Origin: Dendrocalamus latiflorus
Taxonomy: Eukaryota; Streptophyta; Magnoliopsida; Poales; Poaceae
Length of the DNA stretch: 64,000 bases
Reading direction: 5' to 3'
NCBI GenBank assembly: GCA_017311315.1
Contig: CM029626.1
Span: 26,130,645-26,194,644 of the forward strand
The stretch's first letter is position 1; each line of letters opens with the position of its first letter. The translations under genes were made by a program, and so were the position numbers. Positions 23,820 to 35,922 of the stretch are shown piece after piece. The notes under the pieces are model-generated. The model worked only from the letters and a program-made list of their open reading frames with translations. It had not been told where the DNA came from and ran no database searches.

Positions 23820-24930
23820 GACAGAGGGGCCGTCGGCCGAAACAGAGGATAACGGCGGCGCCGTGGGGGTGAACTCGCCGGCGGCATTTGATGGCCGGAG
23901 AGGCGATGAAAACCACCAAGATGGGGCAAGGCGGAGATGAGCATGCTACAAGAGGCGCCACCGTGAGCCGGGGTGGGGTGTAGAGGGCTCGGCGGTGGCT
24001 TCGGTTGGCCGGAGCCAAGGAAGGAACGGGGCGCCGGTGCCTGCGGGGAGGAAGGAGAGAAACCGCGTGCGCACGAGCTGTAGGAGGTCAAGGGGAATCT
24101 TATTGGGTGTTTGTCCATGCCGGAGCAAGGGCGAGGTGAGCCGGCGGCGAGGACCCCGGGGTGGCGCAGGCATGTGCATGGCGCCGGCGACGTAACGGTA
24201 GCGGGGGCTTCGGCCAGCGATCGGGGAAGCTTCGGGGAGGCGTGGCGGTGCTCCCCCTCAGAGGAATTAGGCCGAGGTGTCACGGAGGAAGAATGGGGCG
24301 GGCGGTGGTGGCGGCGACCGGCAATGGGGAAGATAGCCGCTCCGGCGAGCACGGCGGTTCTTGGGGCAATTCCTTGCAGTGGAAGGATGAGAGGGCGTAG
24401 AGGCGCAAAGTGGCACGGCCGGATTGGCCGGGGTTTTGCCGGATGGCCGGGGCGGCGTGGAGGCATAGGCGGCGGTGGCTTGCTTGCGAGTGGAGTGGGA
24501 AGAAGGGGGAGGAGTAGCGCGGGGAGCAAGGGGGTCGGGGCCTCTAATAGCGACGACGGAATACCGTAGCTCCACTATGGCTGACGACCAAGGATGACGG
24601 GACGGCGAAGCAGGCGCGCGCGCAGGGCATGGGGAACTCAGGAGCAGGTGGGGAAACGCGATGGGAACACGGGCGTGACACAGGGGAATGGCGCGGCGCA
24701 GGTTCGGCGATGTGCGCGCAGGCGGCGTGACGCGCACACAGGCGCTGCGGGGCCAGGTGACGAAGCTTCGGCGTGGGCGGTGAGATGACAGGAAAAAGAA
24801 GTGTGTCCGAAGGAAGAAGAGGCCTGCTGTGGGGGGAAAAGAAAAGGGGAGGAGGAAGAGAGGGAAGGGATGGGGCCCGCGTGTAAGAGTAAAAGGGGTA
24901 AGGGAAACGGGTAGAAAAAGGAAGAGACCG
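23820..24930. other. GC-rich block within the gypsy-type LTR
   Basis: About 1.1 kb of CpG-rich sequence with many CCGGCG and GGCGG runs, between AT-rich flanks. A 237-codon minus-strand frame (23816-24529) is dominated by Pro, Arg and Ala, with no recognisable domain, so it is most likely an effect of composition. GC-rich blocks of this kind are common inside long grass gypsy LTRs. Confidence 0.5.
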
Positions 24931-25561
24931 CATGGTTTTGGGAAAATAGGGGGAAATAATTAATAAAATTGGGAAATTGGGTTTCTAAAAGTTTGTGTAT
25001 TTTAAAAACTCTTTTTCTTCCATCCTAGTTCTAAAATAGTCTTGAATCCTTTGGCTTATAATTTATGTATATATATATATAGACACACACTTGAGTTGCA
25101 CTTTTAATTTAACTATTTCCCTTTAACTAATCTATAACATATGCTTTGATTCTACAAATATATTTCTGAACTACCAATTCAGAGTTTGAACTCACCCAGC
25201 TTTACTTAAATTTTTAAATCACATTCTCCTTCCTTTTTGTGGGTTGACTGAGCTATATCAAAAATGATTTCTTGGCCTTATTTATTATTATCCATTTCTA
25301 CTCTTTAAATAAGGCTTTGATTTAGTGAAGTATAGTGAATTTTAGGTTGTCAGGGTTAAACCTCATTTAAATTACTTTATATTCATTTATTTATTCTTGG
25401 TGGCTATTTTGCGCTCGAAAACTATTTCCAGTTATTTATTTGCTCAGCACAAAACTCAGAAAGACTCAAATAAGATTTCTACAAAATTCAAATGGCAGCG
25501 CAAACAAAATTTTTTTTTAAATTACCCAATTTTTTAAACATCCAAAACTTGGGATGTTACA

Positions 25562-27474
25562 CATGTGCCCACGAACACAAACTGAATTCTGAAAGAGACC
25601 CCGCTACGCAGCCGACTTCCAACCTCTGCGCCACCCAAACCACTTTTCCAAAAATTATGAATGAAATATAGAAGATAGTTGTCGAAGGTCTCTACAACTT
25701 TCATATTCATGGGTTCTGCAGGAAAAATCATCTTCTTTACCTAATCTTTCAATCTCCACTAACTGCCCGAACACGAAAGATCAGGCCGCACAGCAACATG
25801 GAAACGCTCATAACTTCTAAACCGTTCGTTGGAATGAAGTGAATGACCAGAAATCCCCATACTTCGCATGAAAGATCCCCTAACATGCAGAACACAATGG
25901 ACGATGCAAATCGAGCTATTAACCGAAAAACCGACCTGATTGAGAAATCGTTAAAAACAAAAGGGGGGAAAATGTTGGTTACTCTTGGAGACCACAGAAG
26001 GATGCTTGGAACGCCAGCACGAAACACCCCACTCCTCTCCTCCTCCTCCTTCCTCTTGCTCATCGTCCCACCTCCTTTCCGTTTTTTCTCTTTTTAGACA
26101 AATTTGCCGCCCTCACACGCATTCAAGATTCAACGGAAGGAAAAGAAAATTCCATGAATCTGTTAAATACTTTTGATAATGCCGAATCGACATCTAGGGC
26201 ATCACAATTAGTTTCTATTCATGCCTCGATTTCATATGTATCGAGTCTACAGTGCCCATTGCAACCTATTGTGGTGGAAAGTCTAACACCGAATCAGACG
26301 GATTTTATAAGCCTAGAGAATTGCGCTACAACACATATGAAGTGAATTCAGTGGGTTGAGTGGCGCTCAGTTTCATTTCGTGCCGCAATTTCGTACACGT
26401 GGAGTCTGTAGAACCCGTTGTGGTGGAAAGTTTAACACTGACTCTGATGGATTTGAAATGCTTGCTGAAATGGGCAAGGGTGCGTATGAAGTCAATTTGC
26501 GATGTTTGGCACCCAATTTCATTTCATGCCTCGATTTCATATGCACGGGGTTTGCTGTACCCGTTGCAACCCGTTGTGGTGGAGTGTTTAACACGGACTC
26601 AGACGGATTCGAAATGCCTGCCACATGAGCTACAGTGCATATGATTCCATTCATGGTGTTTGGCACTCAGTTTTGTTTCATACCTCGATTTCATACGCAT
26701 CAAGTCTACTATACCCGTTGGGTGGAAAGTATAACTCTGACTCGAACATAGCTGAAATGCGTGCCGAAATGAGCTACGACCTATATGATGTCAATTTCGG
26801 GTGTTTGGCGCTCTGTATTATTTCCTTCCTGCAAACTGTTGCGGTGAAAATTTTAACACCGAGTCGGACAGATTTGAAATGCTTGCCGAAGTGAGCTAGT
26901 GCATACGTGAAGTCCATTTGGGTTGTTGGCACTCGGTTTTGTTTTGTGCCTTTGTTCCGAACACACTAAGTCTGTTGTCCCCGATGCAACCTGCTATGGT
27001 GGAAAGTTTCGCGTCGACTCGGACTCATTCAAAATGCATGCCGAAAGGAGTTAGGGGGCATATGAAGTTTGTTCGTGGTGTTACCTCTTAGTTTGTGTTC
27101 ATGTGTCGATTTTGTACGCGTCGACTCTATAGTACCAGCAGCAGCAGTTGTGGTGGAAAGCTTTACGCGTACTCGGACGCATTCGTAATATGTGCCAAAA
27201 TGAGCTGGGGCACAAATGAAGTTAGTTCGTGGTGTTGGCACTCCGTTTTAATTCGTGCCTCGATTTCATACGCTTCGAGTCTACACTACACATTGCAACC
27301 TGCTGTGGTGGAGTGTTTTACACCGACTAAGGTGGATTCGAAATGCATGCCAAAATGAGCTAGGGCTCATACGAAGCCAATTCGTGTTTTTCGTACTCAG
27401 TTCAATTCGCGCCACAATTTGGTAAGCATCTCGTCTTAGCACTCATTACAACCTGTTGTGGTGGAAAACTGACT
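25562..27474 (+). repeat. Satellite unit 1
   Basis: A 1913-bp unit that starts directly at the gypsy-type LTR border. It and unit 2 share variants not found to the right, such as GAAAGAGACCCCGCTACGC in the unique part, AACATGCAGAACAC, and a longer fifth/sixth monomer region, so units 1 and 2 form one subfamily. Confidence 0.85.
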
Positions 27475-29228
27475 CATGTGCCCACTAACAGAAACTGAAT
27501 TCTGAAAGAGACCCCGCTACGCTGCCGACTTCCAACCTCTGCACCACCCAAACCACTTTTCCAAAAAATTATGAATGAAATATAGAAGATAGCTGTCGAA
27601 GGTCTCTACAACTTTCATATTCATGGGTTCTGCAGGAAAAATCATCTTCTTTACCTAATCTTTCAATCTCCACTAACTGCCCGAACACGAAAGATCAGGC
27701 CGCACAGCAACATGGAAATGCTCATAACTCCTAAACCGTTCGTTGGAATGAAGTGAATGACCAGAAATCCCCATACTTCGCATGAAAGATCCCCTAACAT
27801 GCAGAACACAATAGACGACGCAAATCGAGCTATTAACCGAAAAACTGACCTGATTGAGAAATCGTTAAAAACAAAAGGGGGGAAAATGTTGGTTACACTT
27901 GGAGACCATAGAAGGATGCTTGGAACGCCAGCACGAAACACCCCACTCCTCTCCTTCTCCTCCTCCTTCCTCTTGCTCATCGTCCCACCTCCTTTCCGTT
28001 TTTTCTCTTTTTAGACAAATTTGCCGCCCTCACACGCATTCAAGATTCAACGGAAGGAAAAGAAAATTCCATGAATCTGTTAAATACTTTTGAAAATGCC
28101 GAATCAACATCTAGGGCATCACAATTAGTTCCTATTCATGCCTCGATTTCATATGTATCAAGTCTACAGTGCCCATTGCAACCTGTTGTGGTGGAAAGTC
28201 TAACACCGACTCAGACGGATTTTATATGCCTTGAGAAATGGGCTACAACACATATGAAGTGAATTCAGTGGGTTGAGTGGCGCTCAGTTTCATTTCGCGC
28301 CGCAATTTCGTACACGTGGAGTCTGTAGAACCCGTTGTGGTGTAAAGTTTAACACTGACTCAGATGGAATTGATATGCTTGCCGAAATGGGCAAGGGTGC
28401 GTGTGAAGTCAATTTGCGATGTTTGGCACCCAGCTTCATTTCATGCCTCGATTTCATATGCACGGGGTTTGTTGTACCCGTTGCAACCCGTTGTGGTGGA
28501 AAGTTTAACGTGGACTCAGACGGATTTGAAATGCTCGCCAAATGAGCTACAACGTATATGATGTCAATTTCGGGCATTTGGCGCTCGGTATTGTTTCGTG
28601 CCTGCAAACTGTTGTGGTGAAAAGTTTTACACCGAGTCGAACGGATTCGAAATGCATGCCGAAGTGAGCTAGTGCATACGTGAAGTCTATTTGGGTTGTT
28701 GGCACTCAGTTTTGTTTTGTGCCTCTATTGTCCCCGATGCAACCTGCTATGGTGGAAAGTTTTACGCCGACTCGGACTCACTCAAAATGCATGCCGAAAT
28801 GAGTTAGGGTGCATATGATGTTTGTTCGTGGTGTTACCTCTTTGTTTGTATTCATGTGTCGATTTTGTACGCGTCGAGTCTATAGTACCAGCAGCAACTG
28901 TTGTGGGGGAAAGTTTTACGCGTACTCGGACGTATTCATAATATGTGCCAAAATGGCCTAGGGCACAAATGAAGTTAGTTCGTGGTGTTGGCGCTCCGTT
29001 TCATTTCGTGTCTCGATTTCATACGCTTCGTGTCTACACTACACATTGCAACCTGTTATGGTGGAATGTTTTACACTGACATAGGTGGATTCGAACTGCA
29101 TGCCAAAATGAGATAGGGCTCATACGAAGCCAATTCATGTTGTTCGCACTTAGTCTCAATTCACGCCACAATTTCGTAAGCATCTCGTCTTAGCACTCAT
29201 TACAACCTGTTGTGGTGGAAAACTGACT
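27475..29228 (+). repeat. Satellite unit 2 (one monomer lost)
   Basis: At 1754 bp this unit is about 160 bp shorter than its neighbours. Monomer 3 runs straight into the second half of monomer 4 near 28545 (ATGCTCGCCAAATGAGC then TACAACGTATATGATG). One monomer length was thus deleted by recombination between related monomers. Confidence 0.85.
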
Positions 29229-32089
29229 CATGTGCCCATGAACAGAAACTGAATTCTAAAAGACACCCCACTACACATCCGACATCCAACCTCTGCGCCA
29301 CCCAAACCACTTTTCCAAAAATTATGAATGAAGTATAGCAGATAGTTGTCGAAGGTCTCTACAACTTTCATATTCATGGGTTCTGCAAGAAAAATCATTT
29401 TCCTTGTCTAATCTTTCAATCTCCACTGACTGCCCGAACTCGAAAGATCAGACCTCGCAGCATCATGGAAACGCTCATAACTACTAAACCGTTCGTTGGA
29501 ATGAAGTGAACGACCAGAAATCCCCATATTTCACATGAAAGATCCCCTAGCATGCAGAACACAATAGACGACACAAATCGAGGGATTCACCGAAAAACTG
29601 ACCTGATTGAGAAACCGCTAAGAACCAAATCGGAAAAATGTTAGTTACTCCAGGAGACCACAGAAAGATCCTTGGAACGCCAGCACGAAACACCCCACTC
29701 CTGATACGGGGTGGGGTCCCGATCTTCTCAGTGAGGAACCGTGGATAGTTGATGCGAAGTAGACGATGTCGCTAGTTGAACACTCGCGCCAATGCACGAA
29801 CCATCAACTCTTCAGAATACGCCCAAAACACACCGGATAATTGTTCGTTGCGAGACCACAAACGACGAACGCCAAGTCCCCAATTCCCAATGGAACGACG
29901 GCTTGACCATGAATTGCAGAACGAACAATGGATCGCCTAGTTCTCTCTCAAAGTCCTCGCATGAACTCTGTTGTTGAAAGAACAAGCAATAGCAATGTTT
30001 CAATCTTATGCATAAAATTGGTCCCCTTCTAAAGGCTACCAATACAAGGCTTATATAGCCCCTTGGGACGTCCATATGGTCCCCAAACCAATTACAACTC
30101 AACCCTATATGGTTTTGGATACGAACTCTCACAAAAAGAAAAGTATATTTTTCACCCGTCATCTTGTTTTGGTCATAACTTTTTATCCGTGACGAATTTG
30201 TAGGTGGTACTAGATCCATTACGTAGCCCTTGAAATTATCTTTCCAACGAGTCAAGAACACCTGAATCGAACTCCGTTTGTGAAAGTTATGGACTTTTTA
30301 GTAACTGCCTGTCAGGCTGTCCCGAACCGAATCCGAATTGAATTCTGAGTTGAATCCGAGTTTGAAATGGGTTTAGCACGTGGGAAGTCCGAATTTGGCT
30401 TGAAAATCTTATCCAAAACTTGTAGTTTAAGTTCTTGGCCTTCTCCCCTTTTGCTCTCCCACTGCATGGGCTTCTTTCCTCCTTGATCAGCTGCATGGGT
30501 TGCTTGGCTTTCTTCTTTCCATTCCCATGGGCTTTGAGCTTTTTGTTCTTGGTAGCAAATATGATTAACCTCCCTGTGCTTCTCCATTGCTTTGGCCCTG
30601 GAATCATCATAATATTCAAATTAATCATGTGCGTATCCGCATCAACTCCCCTCCTTCTCCTCCTTCCTCTTGCTCATCGTCCCACCTCCTTCTCTGTTTT
30701 TTCCCTTTTTAGACAAATTTGCAGCCCTCACACGCATTCAGGATTCAATGGAAGAAAAAGAAAATTCAATGAATCTATTAAATACTTTTGAAAATGCCGA
30801 ATCAACATCTAGGGCATTACAATTAGTTTCTATTCGTGCCTCGATTTTATATGTATCAAGTCTACAGTGCCCCTTGCAACCTATTGTGGTGGAAAGTCTA
30901 ACACCGACTCAGACGGATTTAATATGCCTAGAGAAATGAGCTACAACACATACGAAGTGAATTCAGTGGGTTGAGTGGCGCTCAGTTTCATTTCGTGCCG
31001 CAATTTCGTACACTTGGACTCTGTAGCACCCGTTGTGGTGAAAGTTTAACGCTGACTCAGATGGATTTGAAATGCTTGCCGAAATGGGCAAGCGTGCGTG
31101 TGAAGTCAATTTGCGATGTTTGGCACCCAGCTTCATTTCATGCCTCGATTTCATACGCACGGGGTTTGCTGTACCCGTTGCAACCCGTTGTGGTGGAATG
31201 TTTAACGTGGAGTCAAACGGATTCGAAATGCTTACCAAATGAGCTACAGTGCGTATGATTCCATTCAGGGTGTTCGGCACTCAGTTTTGTTTCACACCTG
31301 CATTTCATACGCATCAAGTCTATTATACCCGTTGGGTGGAAAGTATAACTCCGACTCGAACATAGTTGAAATGCGTGCCGAAATGAGCTACAACGTATAT
31401 GATGTCAATTTCGGGCGTTTAGCGCTCGGTATTGTTTCGTGCCTGCAAACTGTTGTGGTGAAAAGTTTAATACCGAGTCGGACGGATTCGAAATGCATGC
31501 CGAAGTGAGCTAGTGCATACGTGAAGTCCATTTGGGTTGTTGGCACTCGGTTTTGTTTCGTGCCTCCGTTCCGAACGCACTTAGTCTATTGTCCCCGATG
31601 CAACCTGGTATGGTGGAAAGTTTTACGCCAAGTCGGACTCATTCAAAATGCATGCCGAAATGAGTTAGGGTGCATATGAAGTTTGTTCGTGGTGTTACCT
31701 CTTTGTTTGTATTCATGTGTCGATTTTGTACGCGTCGAGTCTATAGTACGAGCAGCAACTGTTGTGGGGGAAAGTTTTACGCGTACTCGGACGCATTCGT
31801 AATATGTGCCAAAATGGGCTAGGGCACAAATGAAGTTAGTTCGTGGTGTTGGCGCTCCGTTTCAATTCGTGTCTCGATTTCATACGCTTCGTGTCTACAC
31901 TACGCATTGCAACCTGTTATGGTGGAATGTTTTACACCGACTTAGGTGGATTCGAACTGCATGCCAAAATGAGGTAGGGCTCATACGAAGCCAATTCGTG
32001 TTGTTCGCACTCAGTCCCAATTCACGCCACAATTTCGTAAGCGTCTCGTCTTAGCACTCATTACAACCTGTTGTGGTGGAAAACTAACT
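29229..32089 (+). repeat. Satellite unit 3, split by a solo LTR
   Basis: Without the 943-bp solo LTR and its duplicated 5-bp target, this unit is 1913 bp, the normal length. It begins the subfamily with GAATTCTAAAAGACACCCC in the unique part. Confidence 0.85.
29702..30644 (-). mobile_element. Solo LTR with perfect target duplication
   Basis: A 943-bp insert with ends TGATACGGGG and GTATCCGCATCA is flanked by the direct repeat ACTCC (29697-29701 and 30645-30649). Removing it restores the satellite sequence CACCCCACTCCCC found in other units. TG...CA ends, a 5-bp duplication and no internal region identify a solo LTR formed by LTR-LTR recombination. Minus orientation is suggested by a good TATATAAG box (TTATATA on the plus strand, 30051-30057). 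Read on the minus strand it starts TGATGCGGATACGC and ends ACCCCGTATCA, a type I associate with grass LTR retrotransposons. No superfamily can be fixed from the LTR alone. Confidence 0.85.
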
Positions 32090-34004
32090 CATGTGCCCAG
32101 GAACACAAACTGAATTCTAAAAGACACCCCGCTAGACAGCCGACATCCAACCTCTGCGCCAACCAAACCACTTTTCCAAAAATTATGAATGAAATGTAGT
32201 AGATAGTTGTCGAAGGTCTCTACAACTTTTGTATTCATGGGTTCTGCCGGAAAAATCATCTTCCTTTTCTAATCTTTCAATCTCCATTGACTGCCCGAAC
32301 TCGAAAGATCAGACCGCGCAGCATCATGGAAACGCTCATAACTACTAAATCGTTCGTTGGAATGAAGTGAACGACCAAAAATCCCCATATTTCGCATGAA
32401 AGATCCCCTAGCTTGCAGAACAGAATAGACGACACAAATCGAGCGATTCACCGAAAAACTGACCTGGTTGAGAAACCGCTAAGAACCAAAGGGGAAAAAT
32501 GTTGGTTACTCTTGGAGACCACAGAAGATCCTTGGAACGCCAGCACGAAACACCCCACTCCCCGCCTTCTCCTCCTCCTTCCTCTTGCTCATCGTCCCAC
32601 CTCCTTCTCTGGTTTTTCTCTTTTTACACAAATTTGTAGCCCTCACACGCATTCAGGATTCAACGGAAGAAAAAGAAAATTCCATGAATCTGTTCAATAC
32701 TTTTGAAAATGCCGACTCAACATCTAGGGCATTACAATTAGTTTCTATTCATGCCTCAATTTCATATGTATCAAGTCTACAGTGCCCATGCAACCTATTG
32801 TGGTGGAAAGTCTAACACCGACTCAGACGGATTTAATATGCCTAGAGTAATGAGCTACAACGCATATGAAGTGAATTCAGTGGGTTGAGTTGCGCTCAGT
32901 TTCATTTCGTGCCGCAATTTCGTACACATGGAGTCTGTTGCACCCGTTGTGGTGGAAAGTTTAACGCTGACTCAGATGGATTTGAAATGCTTGCCGAAAT
33001 GGGCAAGGGTGCGTGTGAAGTCAATTTGCGATGTTTGGCACTCATCTTCATTTCATGCCTCGATTTCATATGCACGGGGTTTGTTGTACCCGTTGCAACC
33101 CGTTTGTGGTGGAGTGTTTAACACGGACTCAGACGGATTCGAAATGCCTGCCAAATGAGCTACAGTGCACATGATTCCATTGAGGGTGTTTGGCACTCAG
33201 TCTTGTTTCATACCTCGATTTGATACGCATCACGTCTATTATACCCATTGCGTGGAAAGTATAACTCTGACTCGAACATTGTTGAAATGCGTGCCGAAAT
33301 GAGCTACAACGTATATGATGTCAATTTCGGGCGTTTGGCGCTCGGTATTGTTTCGTGCCTGCAAACTGTTGTGGTGAAAAGTTTAACACCGAGTCGGACG
33401 CATTCGAAATGCATGCCGAAGTGAGCTAGTGCATACGTGTAGTCCATTTGGGTTGTTGGCACTCGGTTTTGTTTTGTGCCTCTGTTCCGAACGCACTAAG
33501 TCTATTGTCCACGATGCAACCTGCAATGGTGGAAAGTTTTACGCCGACTTGGACTCATTCAAAATGCATACCGAAATGAGTTAGGGTGCTTATGAAGTTT
33601 GTTCGTGGTGTTACCTCTTTGTTTGTATTCATGTGTCGATTTTGTACGCGTCGAGTCTATAGTACCAGCAGCAACTGTTGTGGGGGAAAGTTTTACGCGT
33701 ACTCGGACGCATTCGTAATATGTGCCAAAATGGGCTAGGGCACAAATGAAGTTAGTTCGTGGTGTTGGCGCTCCGTTTCAATTCGTGTCTCGATTTCATA
33801 CGCTTCGTGTCTACACTACGCACTGCAACCTGTTATGGTGGAATGTTTTACACCGACTTAGGTGGATTCGAACTGCATGCCAAAATGAGGTAAGGCTCAT
33901 ACGAAGCCAATTCGTGTTGTTCGCACTCAGTCCCAATTCACGCCACAATTTCGTAAGCATCTCGTCTCAGCACTCATTACAACCTGTTGTGGTTGAAAAC
34001 TGAC
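32090..34004 (+). repeat. Satellite unit 4 (reference unit)
   Basis: A 1915-bp unit, complete and uninterrupted. The unique part spans about 32090-32740 and the monomers 32741-34004. Monomer 5 is the shortest (about 131 bp), lacking the CATACGCATCAAGTC segment. Confidence 0.85.
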
Positions 34005-35922
34005 TGATGTGCCCATGAACAGAAACTGAATTCTAAAAGACACCCCGCTACACAGCCGAAATCCAACCTCTGCGCCACCCAAACCACTTTTCCAAAAATT
34101 ATGAATGAAATATAGCAGATAGTTGTCGAAGGTCTCTACAACTTTCATATTCATGGGTTCTGCAGGAAAAATCATCTTCCTTGTCTAATCTTTCAATCTC
34201 CACTGACTGCCCGAGCTCGAAAGATCAGACCGCGCAGCATCATGGAAACGCTCACAACTACTAAACTGTTCATTGGAATGAACTGAACGACCAGAGATCC
34301 ACATATTTCGCATGAAACATCCCCTAGCTTGCAGAACACAATAGACGACACAAATCGAGCGATTCACCGAAAAACTGACCTGGTTGAGAAACCGCTAAGA
34401 ACCAAAGGGGAAAAATGTTGGTTACTCTTGGAGACCACAGAAAGATCCTTGGAACGCCAGCACGAAACACCCCACTGCCCTCCTTCTCCTCCTCCTTCCT
34501 CTTGCTCATCGTCGCACCTCCTTCTCTGGTTTTTCTCTTTTTACACAAATTTGCAGCCCTCACACGCATTCAGGATTCAACGGAAGAAAAAGAAAATTCC
34601 ATGAATCTATTAAATACTTTTGAAAATGCCGAATCAACATCTAGGGCATTACAATTAGTTTCTATTCGTGCCTCGATTTCATATGTATCAAGTCTACAGT
34701 GCCCCTTGCAACCTGTTGTGGTGGAAAGTCTAACACCGACTCAGACGGATTTAATATGCCTAGAGAAATGAGCTACAACGCATATGAAGTGAATTCAGTG
34801 GGTTGAGTGGCGCTCAGTTTTGTTTCGTGCCGCAATTTCGTACACGTGGAGTCTGTAGCACCCGTTGTGGTGGAAAGTTTAACGCTGACTCAGACGGATT
34901 TGAAATGCTTGCCGAAATGGGCAAGGGTGCGTCTGAAGTCAATTTGCCATGTTTGGCACTCAGCTTCATTTCATGCCTCGATTTCATATGCACGGGGTTT
35001 GTTGTACCCGTTGCAACCCGTTGTGGTGGAGTGTTTAACACGGACTCAGACGGATTCGAAATGCCTGCCAAATGAGCTACAGTGCACATGATTCCATTGA
35101 GGGTGTTTGGCACTCAGTCTTGTTTCATACCTCGATTTGATACGCATCAAGTCTATTATACCCGTTGCGTGGAAAGTATAACTCTGACTCGAGCATTGTT
35201 GAAATGCGTGCCGAAATGAGCTACAACGTATATGATGTCAATTTCGGGCGTTTGGCGCTCAGTATTGTTTCGTGCCTGCAAACTGTTGTGGTGAAAAGTT
35301 TAACACCGAGTCGGACGCATTCGAAATGCATGCCGAAGTGAGCTAGTGCATACGTGTAGTCCATTTGGGTTGTTGGCACTCGGTTTTGTTTTGTGCCTCT
35401 GTTCCGAACGCACTAAGTCTATTGTCCACGATGCAACCGGCAATGGTGGAAAGTTTTACGCCGACTTGGACTCATTCAAAATGCATGCCGAAATGAGTTA
35501 GGGTGCATATGAAGTTTGTTCGTGGTGTTACCTCTTTGTTTGTATTCATGTGTCGATTTTGTACGCGTCGAGTCTATAGTACCAGCAGCAACTGTTGTGG
35601 GGGAAAGTTTTACGCGTACTCGGACGCATTCGTAATATGTGCCAAAATGGGCTAGGGCACAAATGAAGTTAGTTCGTGGTGTTGGCGCTCCGTTTCAATT
35701 CGTGTCTCGATTTCATACGCTTCGTGTCTACACTACGCATTGCAACCTGTTATGGTGGAATGTTTTACACCGACTTAGGTGGATTCGAACTGCATGCCAA
35801 AATGAGGTAAGGCTCATACGAAGCCAATTCATGTTGTTCGCACTCAGTCCCAATTCACGCCACAATTTCGTAAGCATCTCGTCTCAGCACTCATTACAAC
35901 CTGTTGTGGTTGAAAACTGACT
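34005..35922 (+). repeat. Satellite unit 5
   Basis: A 1918-bp unit. Its anchor reads GATGTGCCC instead of CATGTGCCC, a variant shared only with unit 6. Units 5 and 6 are nearly identical throughout, so they are a very recent tandem duplication. Confidence 0.85.

Larger units (their letters stand above)
21801..25561 (-). mobile_element. Partial long LTR, probably Ty3/gypsy (Tekay/Del-like)
   Basis: On the minus strand this block starts at 25561 with TGTAACATCCCAAG, a typical 5' end for long LTRs of grass gypsy elements. Immediately outside that end the satellite resumes at CATGTGCCC. The left part is cut by the Sirevirus array at 21800, so the other LTR end is not visible and it is unclear whether this was a solo LTR or a full element. 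Composition is uneven: AT-rich at 21800-23700 and 24950-25550, with a strongly GC-rich block at about 23820-24930. I recognise no gag or pol in it. The lineage is inferred from the terminal motif and length only. Confidence 0.55.

Noticed and set aside
23816..24529. 237-codon proline-rich minus-strand frame
   Set aside because: A GC-rich block lacks stop codons by composition; no domain or conserved motif is visible.
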